Notes under the pieces: generated by a model
Told to the model about the DNA's origin: nothing
Databases searched by the model: none
Seen by the model: the letters and a program-made list of their open reading frames with translations, nothing else
Origin: Saccharum officinarum
Lineage: Eukaryota; Streptophyta; Magnoliopsida; Poales; Poaceae
Assembly: GCA_020631735.1 (NCBI GenBank)
Contig: CM036201.1
Span: 72,745,253 to 72,809,252, forward strand
Direction: 5' to 3'
DNA: 64,000 nucleotides
Shown: piece after piece, positions 21,912 through 31,702 of the stretch
Numbering within the stretch: position 1 is the first letter of the stretch
Layout: the number at the start of each line of letters is the position of its first letter
Translations under genes and position numbers: made by a program

Positions 21912-22325
21912 TGTAAGATAATCTGCTGCTGCCCCTTTCTTCTGTTTTGCTGCAGCAGTGGACTTGGCAATCGGTCAGCTCTGCTGACTACTGCTGAAGT
22001 ATGGCAATAGGCCACTACTTGATGTACTAGTTAGTACAAGTAGATGTATGGCAATAGGCCACTAGTTGTAGTGGCTGTTCTCAGCCATGTAGGGAGTAGT
22101 TGGGGCTGATATCAGCCATACTCTTGTGTACCTTATAGCTGGTACAAGAGTTGTATATATATACTCTAGACATGGAAACGAAAATTTCAGTTCAGAGCAG
22201 CAAACATTCTGAGTTTCAGACTTGTGCAGTGCTGTGCTCGTGTGCTCTTTGTTCTGACCCCTTCTTCTACCTCTAGCCGTGGTGTGTCGTGTGTGTGAGT
22301 GTGCTGGTGAGCTGATTGCTCACCT
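21912..22325 (+). repeat. Diverged LTR fragment related to the copia-2 LTR
   Basis: It starts TGTAAGATAATCTGCTG, like the copia-2 LTR start. It shares AGTATGGCAATAGGCC, AGCCATGT, a GGGCTG-TATCAGCCATAC block and a late GAGTTTCAG...GTGCAGTG segment in the same order. No primer binding site follows. It is a solo or truncated LTR of a related family. The start of a second copy occupies about 31432-31602 and runs into the gap. Confidence 0.65.
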
Positions 22326-23566
22326 GTGGAGGAACAACGCCTTGAGCACGATGCGTTTTTGTCTCGGTGGCTAGTTAGCTTCGTGCTCCTGGCAGCGCCG
22401 TACAACTCGACTCTGCTGACGTGCCTAGGGCTTCCTGGTGGCACGATGTCCACAATGCGCTGGACCCGGGGTTCGCTCCTGCGGTGTTCACAGTACCGAA
22501 AGAATTCGAGTGGAGGCCCAACGGGAGTAGCTATTGGGTGGTGCGGCCATGGTGTACACGATGGCGATGTAGCAGGAGCTAGGGCAATGTTGTCCTTTGC
22601 ACGGCGTATGGTGGCCGGTAGAGGAGTGGGATGAGCGTGCACTCCAAGCTGTCTGCGGTGTCCTCTTGATGGATTAGTGTGACTGCACCGAAGGCGTATG
22701 GTTAGAACACTTTCTTCGTCAGCACCAACACCAGCCAATGGAGTCTGCGGCAGCCACACGTGGCCGTGGCGTGCAGGAGCAGCGCTTTGCGCATGATGTG
22801 TTTTTTGTCTCTGTGGCTAGTTTGCTTCGTGCTCCCGAGCGCTGTCCGACTCGACTCCGGCCACAGTGTGCGCGTCTGTGTTCCACCGCCACTTCATCTA
22901 CGTCAAGGGAACGGATGCGCCCTTGGTCTCGGCACCGATGCACATCCTGCACCTGAGGGTTTGGGAGCGTTTCCCTGAGCTTCGCCTAGCGTTGGCGATG
23001 GCAAGCATCCCGGACTCCGCTGACGACGCTGACGTGCCTAGGGCTTCCCGGTGGCACGACGTCCACAAGGCGGTGGACCCGGGGTTCGCTCATGCAGTCT
23101 ACACGGCACCGAAATAATTCGAGTGGAGGCCCTACAGGAGTAGCTACTGGGTGTGCGAACATGGTGTTCACGATGGCGATGCAGCAACAGCTAGGGCACT
23201 GTTGTCCTTTGCACGATGTATGGTGGCCAACGGCGGCGCAGTGGGACGAGCACGCACTCCATGCTGTCTGTGGTGTCCTCTTGATGGTTCAGCGCGACCG
23301 CACCGTAGGTGTATGGGCACAACACTTTCTTCGTCAGCACCAACACCAACCAATGGAGGCGAGCAGGGAGCAATGCCTTGAGCACGATGCGTTTTTGTCT
23401 CTGGCTAGTTCGCTTCGTACTCCCGGTGGTGTTATGCGACTCTAACTTCGTCTTCAACATCCTCCCGGGGGAGGTCCTCCCCATTGCCGTCAGCCTGGCG
23501 TGCGGCCATAGCGTGCACACACGGGTTCCACCGCCACTTTGTCTATGCCAAGCAAATGGAGGCGCC
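22326..23566 (+). repeat. Tandem array of ~620-bp PMD-like units, left part
   Basis: Landmarks such as CTTCGTCAGCACCA recur at about 22708 and 23329, a spacing of 621 bp. Joined piecewise over frameshifts, the units encode an LRVWERFPELR segment, a RASRWHDVHKAVDPGFAHAVY segment and an EFEWRPY segment. This resembles the plant mobile domain (aminotransferase-like PMD) found in MAIL1-type and transposon-borne proteins. All units carry stops or frameshifts, so none is a working gene. The array continues at 28923 on the other side of copia-2. Confidence 0.6.
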
Positions 23567-24023
23567 TGTTAGACTTAATCTGCTGATCCTCCACTCCCTC
23601 ACCTTCTGTCAGTTAAGGGCATGGTCAGGTCTGCTGTCCATGCCCTGGATACTGCAGCAAGTATGGCAATAGGCCATCCCTAGTACTTTAGTTGGTAGAA
23701 GGTGATGTATACCATGTACTAGGATTAGGTAGAGGTACACCAGCCATGTCTTGGCTGTACTAAGGTGATGGGGGGCTGTACTCAGCCATACCATCATATA
23801 CTATGTAGTTGGTAGCTTGCTTGTATAAATTAGGAAGCAATGCAATAGAAAACTCAGCTCTTGCCACCATCTCTTTGAGTCTGCAGTTTCAGGAGCTGAA
23901 ACTGAGCAGTGTTGTGTGTGTGCTGAAGAAGAGCTCAGCTCTTCTTCTTCCTTGGTTCAGGGGAGAGGGAGAGGGAAGGGGAGCAGGTGCTGCTCACCTT
24001 GACACTAGGTGTTAGTGTCGACA
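23567..24023 (+). repeat. copia-2 5' LTR (457 bp)
   Basis: It starts TGTTAGACTTAATCTG and ends TTAGTGTCGACA. A TATAAATTAGG box lies near 23825. It includes an almost perfect 23-base palindrome (GAAGAAGAGCT, then its inverse after one base) near 23925-23947 that the 3' LTR lacks. Confidence 0.95.
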
Positions 24024-24025
24024 CG

Positions 24026-24039
24026 TGGTATCGGAGCCG
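24026..24039 (+). other. copia-2 primer binding site
   Basis: TGGTATCGGAGCCG starts two bases after the LTR and resembles the initiator-Met tRNA complement, as in copia-1. Confidence 0.85.
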
Positions 24040-24067
24040 TACAAGTCGCTGGGAGGTGTCGCCGGCA

Positions 24068-26881
24068 ATGGACACGGCTGCAGGTGGCGCAGGGGGTGGT
24101 GCAGAGGCGGCTGCGGCGGCGGCTGCAGCAGCGGCCATGGAGAGGCAGCTGGCCTCGGCATCCCAGCCCGCCGTGGAGGTGCGCACGGTGAGGGAGGTCG
24201 GCGGGTCCAACACCTGGCCGATGCTCACCCGCACCAACTACGGCGAGTGGGCTGTCCACATGAAGTGGAAGCTGCGCGCGCGGCGGTGGTGGGCGGCGGT
24301 GGAGACCGGCAATGCCGGTGAGGATGCGGAGGTGGGCGTCATGGAGGCGCTCATGGCGTCCACGCCGTCCGAGTTCCATGAGGCCATCGGGTCGAAGAAC
24401 ACGGCGAAGGAGGCGTGGGACATGCTTGCGTCTTTCCGCCTCGGCTCGGACCGAGCCAAGAAGGCGAAGGCGCAGCAGCTGCGCCGCGAGTTCGACGACC
24501 TTCGTTTCAAGCCCGGAGAGGCCGTGGAGGACTTCGCGCTTCGGCTGCAGTCGATCGCGAGTCAGCTGGCCACCTACGGCAAGCCGGTCGACGACGAGGA
24601 CGTCGTGGCCAAGCTGCTGCGCGTCGTGCCGGCCAAATACGCGCAGCTTGCCCTGTCCATCGAGACAATGCTGGACTTGTCCACATTGTCGCTCGGGGAC
24701 GTCACCGGGCGGCTCCGCGCGGTGGAGGATCGCGCGCCGCCGGAGAAGGAGAAGCCCAAGCTGCTGTTGACAGAGGAGGAGTGGTCGGCGCGGATGAAGG
24801 AGAAGCGCAAGACCGGGGAAGGCTCTAGTCGCGGTGGCGGTGACCGTGGCGGCGGCAACGGCGGAAAGCAGCGTGGCAAGGCACCGGCGGAGAAGAAGAG
24901 GGGGAAAAAGAAGTTCCCCGACCCCAATGCTTGCCGCAAGTGCGGCGAGGTGGGGCACTGGGCACGGGAGTGCCCAAACAAGAAGCCGGAGAGGAAGGAG
25001 GAGGCGCACCTTGCCCGGGACGACAGCGACGGCGAGCATGCGCTCCTGATGGGGGTGTTCTGCGCGGAGAGCGGCAAAGCAGTGGCGGCGGAGGTGGAGC
25101 AAAGGTCTGCGCCGCCGGTCGTTCACCTTGATGAGCCGCGTGCGCAGGTCCATTTGGGAGCTGCCGGAGACGAGTCGGAGCCGAGGTGGTACCTCGACTC
25201 CGGGGCGAGCAACCACATGACGGGCTGCCGCGCCGCCTTCTCCGAGCTGGACGAGAAGCACGCCGGGAGCGTCAGGTTCGGCGATGGCTCCCGGGTGCAG
25301 ATCCGAGGGCGCGGTACCGTGCTCTTCCGGTGCAAGAACGGTGAGCACCGCGCTCTCACGGACGTCTACTACATCCCGGAGCTCCGATCGAGCATCGTCA
25401 GCCTAGGACAGCTCGATGAGCACGGTGCGGAGGTGCTGATACGCAATGGGGTGCTGCGCATCAGGGACCAGGACGGCCGACTCCTAGCCAAGGTATCGAG
25501 GTCCCGTAATCGCCTCTACCTTCTCGATTTGAAGGTGGAGCAACCGGTGTGCCTGGCGGCGGCATACGCAGAGGAACCTTGGCTCTGGCATGGCCGTTTT
25601 GGCCATCTGAGCTTCGAAGCTCTGGGCCGGTTGGGGAAGATGGTGACCGGCATGCCACGCATCGAGCATGCAGGGGAGCTGTGCGACAGCTGCCTCGCCG
25701 GAAAGCAGAGGAGGCTGCCCTTTCCCAAGGCGGCGAAGCACCGAGCGGCGACGCAGCTCGAGCTGGTCCACGGGGACCTCTGCGGGCCAATTACACCGGC
25801 AATCCATGGCGGGAGGAAATACTTCCTCCTGCTGGTGGACGACTGCAGCCGCTACATGTGGCTGCAGCTGCTGACCAGCAAGGGCGACGCGGCGGACGCC
25901 ATCAAAACTTTCAAGCAGCGTGCAGAGGCAGAGTCGGGGAAGCGACTTCGGGTGTTGCGGACGGATCGTGGCGGCGAGTTCACGGCAACGGAATTCGCCG
26001 AGTACTGCGCCGATGAGGGGGTGGGGCGCCATCTCACCGCGCTCTACTCGCCACAGCAAAACGGCGTGGTGGAACGCCGGAACCAAACCATCGTCGGGAT
26101 GGCTAGGTCGATGATGAAGGCCAAGGGGATGCCGGCTGCGTTCTGGGGTGAGGCGGTCACGACGGCCGTCTTCATCCTCAACCGATCGCCAACGAAGGCG
26201 CTGAAGGGGATGACGCCGTACGAGGCGTGGCACGGGCGCAAGCCCAACGTCTCGTACCTGCGCACCTTCGGCTGCATCGGGCACGTGAAGGCCACCAAGC
26301 CAGGCCTCGGCAAGCTGGAGGACAGAAGCACGCGCATGGTGTTCCTCGGCTATGAGGGCGGATCGAAGGCATATCGCCTGTACGATCCGGTCGGCGGCAA
26401 GGTGGTGGTGTCCCGGGACGTGGTCTTCGATGAGGCCGCGGCATGGAGCTGGGACGGGCCAGAAGCAGCGGAAGGCCAAGGCGGTGGCAGACTCTGCAAC
26501 ACGTTTGCTGTGGAGCACTTGGTGATCCGCGGCCATGGTGAGGCGGTGGAGCCGCCGGTGGCCGGGGAAGCGCAGGCGCCAGAGCCTACGATGGTGGAAG
26601 CAGAGCAGCCGGCGGCTGCAGAGGTGGAGCCACTCAGCCCAGGCGGGGCGGGCCATTTGAGCTCGCATGGGCCAACTGGGGAGCAATCCCCTGCTTCGCC
26701 CGAACTAGGAACGCCGGCGGCAGAGGCCACAATCGAGTACGCATCCCCACCATCGGATGTCTCAGAATTCGTGGATGCTTTCCATGAAGGGGAGGACGTC
26801 AGATTCCGGCGGGTGGACAATGTGGTCGGCGAGGCGACGGTGCCAGGGCTGGCGGCGCGGATGCTCGACGACGCTGACTAG
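24068..26881 (+). CDS. copia-2 GAG, protease and integrase
   Basis: The start is the first ATG after the primer site (MDTAAGGAGG). The GAG domain begins at about residue 45 (WPMLTRTNYGEWAVHMKWKL). A CCHC knuckle (CRKCGEVGHWAREC) lies near 288 and the protease (YLDSGASNHMTG) near 375. The HGRFGH zinc site is near 508 and the integrase core (LLLVDDCSRY, LRTDRGGEF, VERRNQ) spans about 585-680. The frame ends at TAG 26879-26881 in the linker before RT. RT resumes in the same frame 13 bases later, so this is one in-frame nonsense codon, not a frameshift. Confidence 0.9.
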   Translation: MDTAAGGAGGGAEAAAAAAAAAAMERQLASASQPAVEVRTVREVGGSNTWPMLTRTNYGEWAVHMKWKLRARRWWAAVETGNAGEDAEVGVMEALMASTPSEFHEAIGSKNTAKEAWDMLASFRLGSDRAKKAKAQQLRREFDDLRFKPGEAVEDFALRLQSIASQLATYGKPVDDEDVVAKLLRVVPAKYAQLALSIETMLDLSTLSLGDVTGRLRAVEDRAPPEKEKPKLLLTEEEWSARMKEKRKTGEGSSRGGGDRGGGNGGKQRGKAPAEKKRGKKKFPDPNACRKCGEVGHWARECPNKKPERKEEAHLARDDSDGEHALLMGVFCAESGKAVAAEVEQRSAPPVVHLDEPRAQVHLGAAGDESEPRWYLDSGASNHMTGCRAAFSELDEKHAGSVRFGDGSRVQIRGRGTVLFRCKNGEHRALTDVYYIPELRSSIVSLGQLDEHGAEVLIRNGVLRIRDQDGRLLAKVSRSRNRLYLLDLKVEQPVCLAAAYAEEPWLWHGRFGHLSFEALGRLGKMVTGMPRIEHAGELCDSCLAGKQRRLPFPKAAKHRAATQLELVHGDLCGPITPAIHGGRKYFLLLVDDCSRYMWLQLLTSKGDAADAIKTFKQRAEAESGKRLRVLRTDRGGEFTATEFAEYCADEGVGRHLTALYSPQQNGVVERRNQTIVGMARSMMKAKGMPAAFWGEAVTTAVFILNRSPTKALKGMTPYEAWHGRKPNVSYLRTFGCIGHVKATKPGLGKLEDRSTRMVFLGYEGGSKAYRLYDPVGGKVVVSRDVVFDEAAAWSWDGPEAAEGQGGGRLCNTFAVEHLVIRGHGEAVEPPVAGEAQAPEPTMVEAEQPAAAEVEPLSPGGAGHLSSHGPTGEQSPASPELGTPAAEATIEYASPPSDVSEFVDAFHEGEDVRFRRVDNVVGEATVPGLAARMLDDAD

Positions 26882-26893
26882 ACTCTGCTTCTC

Positions 26894-28477
26894 ATGAGCG
26901 CAGAAGAGCCAGCCACGTTTGCTGTCGCGGAGCGCGATGCGGCGTGGCGAAAGGCAATGCTTGAAGAATTGAAGGCGATCGAGGACAACCACACCTGGGA
27001 GCTGGTCGATCCGCCGGCAGCATGCCGGCCGATCGGGCTCAAATGGGTATTCAAGGTGAAGTGGGACGAGCGTGGCGCCGTGGTGAAGCACAAGGCGCGG
27101 CTCGTCGCCCGCGGTTTCGTCCAGCGTGAAGGAGTGGACTTTGAGGAGGTGTTCGCGCCGGTCGCTCGCATGGAGTCGGTCAGGCTCTTGCTCGCGCTTG
27201 CGGCGGCTAAGGATTGGCCGGTCCACCATCTCGACGTCAAGTCGGCATTCCTCAATGGGGACCTGGCCGAGACCGTCTTCGTCAAGCAGCCGCCGGGTTT
27301 CGTCGTCAAGGGAGCGGAGCGGAAGGTCTTGCGGCTGCGCAAGGCGCTCTACGGCCTGCGTCAAGCCCCGCGGGCCTGGAACGCCAAGCTCGACGCCACC
27401 ATGGCGGAGCTTGGGTTCGCTCGGTGCGCCACAGAGCACGCCTTGTACACCCGCCGACGGGGGAAGGAGCACCTCATCGTCGGGGTGTACGTCGACGATC
27501 TCATCGTCACCGGAGCTCGAGCAGAAGACATTGGACGCTTCAAGGAAGAAATGGCGGCGTGTTTCCGGATGAGCGACCTCGGCGCTCTGTCCTATTATCT
27601 CGGCATCGAGGTGAGGCAGGGGAAGGACATCATCAGGCTAGGGCAGCGTGCCTACGCGCTGAAGTTGCTCGAGCGGGCGGGCATGGCGGGCTGCAAGGCG
27701 GTAGCCACGCCAATGGAGGAACGCATCAAGCTCTCGAAGCAGAGCACCGCGGCAAAGGTGGACGCCACTCTCTACCGGAGCGTCGTCGGCGGGCTGCGCT
27801 GGCTCACGCACACGCGGCCGGACATCGCGTTCGCGGTGGGCTACGTGAGCCGGTTCATGGAGGACCCAAGGGAGGATCATTGGGCGGCGGTCAAGCGGCT
27901 GCTCCGCTATGTCCAGGGCACGACGGAGCTGGGCATCGCCTTTCCCAAGCGCGGGGGCATCCAGCTCTCTGTGTTCAGCGAGGCACCACCTAAGGCCTCA
28001 GAAGATGCAACACTAACGGTCTTCAGCGATGCGGACATGGCCGGCGACGTTGATGGACGGCGGAGCACTTCGGGCGTCCTCGTCTTCCTCGGATCGTCGC
28101 CGATTGCCTGGCAATCCTTGAAGCAAAAGATGGTGGCGCTGTCGACATGTGAGGCGGAGTATGTCGCAGCAGCCACGGCGGCATGCCAGGTGGTCTGGCT
28201 GCGGCGGCTGCTGGCAGAGCTCACGGAGCCAGGTCCAGCCGCCGGCACTCAAGGTGGACAACCAGCCAGCAATTGCGCTGGCAAAGAATCCAGTTCTCCA
28301 CGACAGAAGCAAGCACATAGATGTGAAGTTTCATTTCTTCGTGATTGCGTCGATGGAGGCAGCTCGTCATCGAGTTCGTCGATACCAGACGGAAACTCGC
28401 TGACATCTCACCAGTCACTTGGTCGGCTTCGGTTCCAGGAACTGAGGGGGATGATTGGCATGATTGAGGTCAAGTAA
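26894..28477 (+). pseudogene. copia-2 reverse transcriptase and RNase H, C-terminus broken
   Basis: RT motifs are clear: LKWVFKVKWDERG, HHLDVKSAFLNGDL, LYGLRQAPRAW and catalytic YVDDLIVTG near 27490. RNase H shows VFSDADMAGDVDGRRSTSG near 28020 and STCEAEYVAA near 28145. From about 28230 the frame turns to unrelated residues, while the expected VDNQPAIALAKNP and RSKHIDVKFHF motifs appear in another frame up to about 28340. At least two compensating indels have therefore damaged the end of RNase H. With the TAG codon upstream, this copy is probably not autonomous. Confidence 0.88.
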
Positions 28478-28488
28478 GGACAGCAGGA

Positions 28489-28500
28489 TTAGGGGAAGAT
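28489..28500 (+). other. copia-2 polypurine tract
   Basis: TTAGGGGAAGAT directly precedes the 3' LTR. Confidence 0.7.
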
Positions 28501-28922
28501 TGTTAGACTTAATCTGCTGATCCTCCACTCTCACCTTCTGTCAGTTAAGGGCATGGTCAGGTCTGCTGTCCATGCCTGGATACTGCAGCAAGTATGGCAA
28601 TAGGCCATCCCTAGTATTTAGTTGGTAGAAGGTGATGTATACCATGTACTAGGATTAGGTAGAGGTACACCAGCCATGTCTTGGCTGTACTAAGGTGATG
28701 GGGGGCTGTACTCAGCCATACCATCATGTACTATGTAGTTGGTAGCTTGCTTGTATAAATTAGGAAGCAATGCAATGGAAAACTCAGCTCTTGCCACCAT
28801 CTCTTTGAGTCTGCAGTTTCAGGAGCTGAAACTGAGCAGTGTTGTGTTCCTTGGTTCAGGGGAGAGGGAGAGGGAAGGGGAGCAGGTGCTGCTCACCTTG
28901 ACACTAGGTGTTAGTGTCGACA
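28501..28922 (+). repeat. copia-2 3' LTR (422 bp)
   Basis: It matches the 5' LTR except for a 31-bp deletion that removes the palindrome, about four lost single bases and two A-to-G differences. Confidence 0.95.
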
Positions 28923-30404
28923 GCGCCCTCGGTTTCGGACTCCAGCTGTGGGTCTAGGAGCGTTTCACGGAGCTTCGCCCAGCGATGGCGATGGCAAGCG
29001 TCCCGGACTACACTGACGACGGTGACGTGCCTAGGGCTTTCCGATGGCACACGCCACAGGGCGCTGGACCGAGGTTCGTTCATGCGGTGTTTCAGAACCG
29101 AAAGAATTCGAGTGAAGGCCTATGGGAGTAGCTACTGAGTGTGCGGCATGGCGTCCACGATGGCATGCAACAGGAGCGAGGGCACTGTTGTCCTTTGCAC
29201 AACGTCTGGTGGTCGGCGGCGGGGTGGGACGAGCGCGGCGCTACATGCTGTCGTGGTGTTCTTGATGGATCAGCGCGACCGCATTGAAGGCGTATTATGG
29301 GCAGAGCACTTTCTTCGTCAGCACCAACACAAGTGGAGGTGGCGGTAGCCACACGTGGCCGTGGCGAGCAGGAGCAGCGCCTTTGAACACGATGTGTTTT
29401 TTGTCTCTGGCTAGTTTGCTTTGTAACTCCCGGCGGCGCTGTGCGACTCTAACTTCGTCTCCGATGTCCTCCCAGGGGGAGGTCCTCCCATTGCCGTCAA
29501 CCTGGCACGCGGCCATAGCGTGCCCACATGGGTTCCACCACCACTTCGTCTACGCCAAGCGAATAGAGGCACCCTCGGTCTCGGCACTCCAGCTCAGCGA
29601 TGGGCGATGGCAAGCGACCCGGACTACGCCGATGACGGTGACGTGCTAGGGATTCCAATGGCACGACGCCCAGGGCGCTGGACCCGAGGTTCGTTCATGC
29701 GGTGTTCACGACATCGAAAGAATTCGAGTGAAGGCCTACGGGAGTAGCTACTGGGTGTGCGGCCATGGCGTCCACGGTGGCAACGCAACAGGAGCGAGGG
29801 CACTGTTGTCCTTTGCACGACGTTTGGTGGCCGGCGGCGAGTGGGACGTGCGCGCACTACATGCTGTCTGTGGTGTCCTCTTGATGGATCAGCGCGACCG
29901 CATTGAAGGCGTAATATGGGAGCACTTTCTTCGTCAGCACAACACCAGCCAATGGAGGTGGCGGTAGCCACACATGGCCGCAGCGAGCAGGAGCAGCGCC
30001 TTGAGCACGTTGCGTTTTTGTCTTTGGCTAGTTCCCTTCGTACTCCCGGCGGCGCTGTGCGACTCTAACTTCGTCTCCGATATCCTCCGGGGGAGGTCCT
30101 CCATTGCTGTCAGCGGCGCGCAGCCATAGCGTGCACACACGGGTTCCACGCCACTTCATCTACGCCTAGCGAACGGAGGCGCCCTCGGTCTCGGCACTCC
30201 AGCTGTGGGTCTAGGAGCGTTTCCCAGAGCTTTGCCCAGCGATGGCGATGGCGATGGCAAGCGTCCGGACTAGCCCCGACGACGATGACGTGCCTAGGGC
30301 TTCCTGATGGCACGACGCCCAAGGGCGCTGGACCCGAGGTTTCGTTCATGTGGTGTTCTGACACCGAAAGATTTGAGTGAAGGCCCTACGGGGAGTAGCT
30401 ACTG
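28923..30404 (+). repeat. Tandem array of ~620-bp PMD-like units, right part
   Basis: Landmarks recur at about 29314 and 29927, a spacing of 613 bp. If copia-2 and one target copy are removed, the four landmarks are evenly spaced (621, 624 and 613 bp), so the array predates copia-2. Small deletions are more common here than in the left part. The last unit is cut off at 30404 after GGAGTAGCTACTG. Confidence 0.6.
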
Positions 30405-30599
30405 TTGAAAAGGTAAGTGCCGATCTAGTTCATTTTCCCCGTAATTGATATGTTTCTCTTGATCTTCTTCGAGTGTGTCAAGCACACAACACAATATGTA
30501 CTGTACACATTGGAATGGATCACAATTCATAGCAAATGTTTTTTTTTTAAGTCAAGTCTTCGAGTGTGTCAAGCATGTTAAGGGTATTATTGTAATCTC

Positions 30600-31000
30600 C
30601 TGTGTCTAGGTCTATATTCACCTCCTTTCATGAGATTGCTGTAGTTGAACAGGCGCATTCCTGTAGAAATACCATGATATCATGCTGTCCTTCACAACGT
30701 CATCCCTCCAATGAATTGAATGTTGTGTGCGCCTCAGCTCGACATCGCTACTCATCAACTCCAAGAAGACAATGATGTAGTGCATAGTGACATCGTCATT
30801 GCCGTTGGGTAGAAGCGGATGGAGCAATCGAAGCACCATCAGTGAAGGTGGATGACCTTATGAATTTACCAACATCTGTGGTGCCCTTCTTTTGACTATA
30901 GTCATATCTCGAAGATGTGCGTGCCTGTATGGGCCTCAATGGTGTGACTTGATGCTGTTCTTCTGGGTATCCGTGACATCTTGAAGTACCTTCTCCTTCG
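30600..31000 (-). pseudogene. Second copy of the MATH-domain fragment, frameshifted
   Basis: It is the counterpart of 21069-21491. Several one- and two-base indels break it (for example near 30667, 30705, 30723 and 30903), so only pieces such as NGNDDVTMHYIIVFLELMSSDVELR remain readable. Confidence 0.7.
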
Positions 31001-31160
31001 AAACAATAGTACCCTTAACAAAGCCCACAACATAATATGTACTGTACACATTGGAATCGATTCATATGTATATCTTGTCATTTCAAGCTACTTATGTTTG
31101 AAATTTCTTGGTACTTGGTAGTGATGTTCCTTTAACTATAATTTTTCATATGATGTATAG

Positions 31161-31215
31161 ATAGGTCGGATTCTGGACGCAGTGGATGGAATGAGGGACC
31201 TGGGAACAGTCGTAG
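31161..31215 (+). pseudogene. Second copy of SERRATE-like exon 3
   Basis: It has the same borders (AG before, GTACAT after) as exon 21650-21704. One base change replaces the first Trp codon TGG by AGG, and another changes a Gly codon to Ser. Confidence 0.65.
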
Positions 31216-31602
31216 GTACATATATAATCTGAATTGGCTTTGTGTACTCTTTTTCCTTTCTGAGGAGCAACTCTTGTCAAGATTGTCATGGTTTTCACTA
31301 TGATATTTTTCTCGAACATGCAAGACAGCAAGGGAGATGCATTTCATTCCATTGTAGAAGGAATAATAGGTTTCCACAAAAATAGAAAGAAGAGAAGAAG
31401 AAAAACACACTAAGAAAAAAATGTAAGATAATCTGCTGCTGCCCTGTCTTCTGTTTTGCTGCAGCAGTGGACTTGGCAATCGGTCAGCTCTGCTGACTAG
31501 TGCTGAAGTATGGCAATAGGCCACTACTTGTTGTACTAGTTAGTACAAAGTAGATGTATGGCAGTAGGCCACTAGTTGTAGTGGCTGTTCTTAGCCATGT
31601 AG

Positions 31603-31702
31603 NNNNNNNNNNNNNNNNNNNNNNNNNNNNNNNNNNNNNNNNNNNNNNNNNNNNNNNNNNNNNNNNNNNNNNNNNNNNNNNNNNNNNNNNNNNNNNNNNN
31701 NN
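31603..31702. other. Assembly gap of 100 N
   Basis: Exactly 100 N, a conventional placeholder of unknown true length, at the end of the duplicated block. Confidence 1.

Larger units (their letters stand above)
23567..28922 (+). mobile_element. Ty1/copia LTR retrotransposon (copia-2)
   Basis: The element is 5356 bp long with TGTTAGAC...GTCGACA LTRs and a perfect target duplication, GCGCC, at 23562-23566 and 28923-28927. The domain order is GAG-PR-IN-RT-RH. Differences between the LTRs and breaks in pol make it older than copia-1. It inserted into one unit of the PMD-like array. Confidence 0.95.
30405..31602 (+). repeat. Duplicate of the 20885-22092 block
   Basis: From TTGAAAAGGTAAGTGCC the sequence follows 20885-22092 nearly base for base. 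It covers the MATH fragment, SERRATE-like exon 3 and the start of the LTR fragment, and it stops at the assembly gap. Most differences are single-base losses. The arrangement fits a tandem duplication of about 9.5 kb (about 4.2 kb without copia-2) whose second copy is incomplete. Confidence 0.88.

Noticed and set aside
24005..26686. Minus-strand open frames of 447 and 400 codons
   Set aside because: Antisense shadows of copia-2 gag-pol; Arg/His/Leu-rich with no recognisable motif.
21912..31602. One large non-autonomous LTR element with the PMD-like array as cargo and LTRs at 21912 and 31432
   Set aside because: The second LTR start is preceded by the same MATH/SERRATE block as the first, so tandem duplication of the region explains it better. 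No primer site or target duplication supports a single element.
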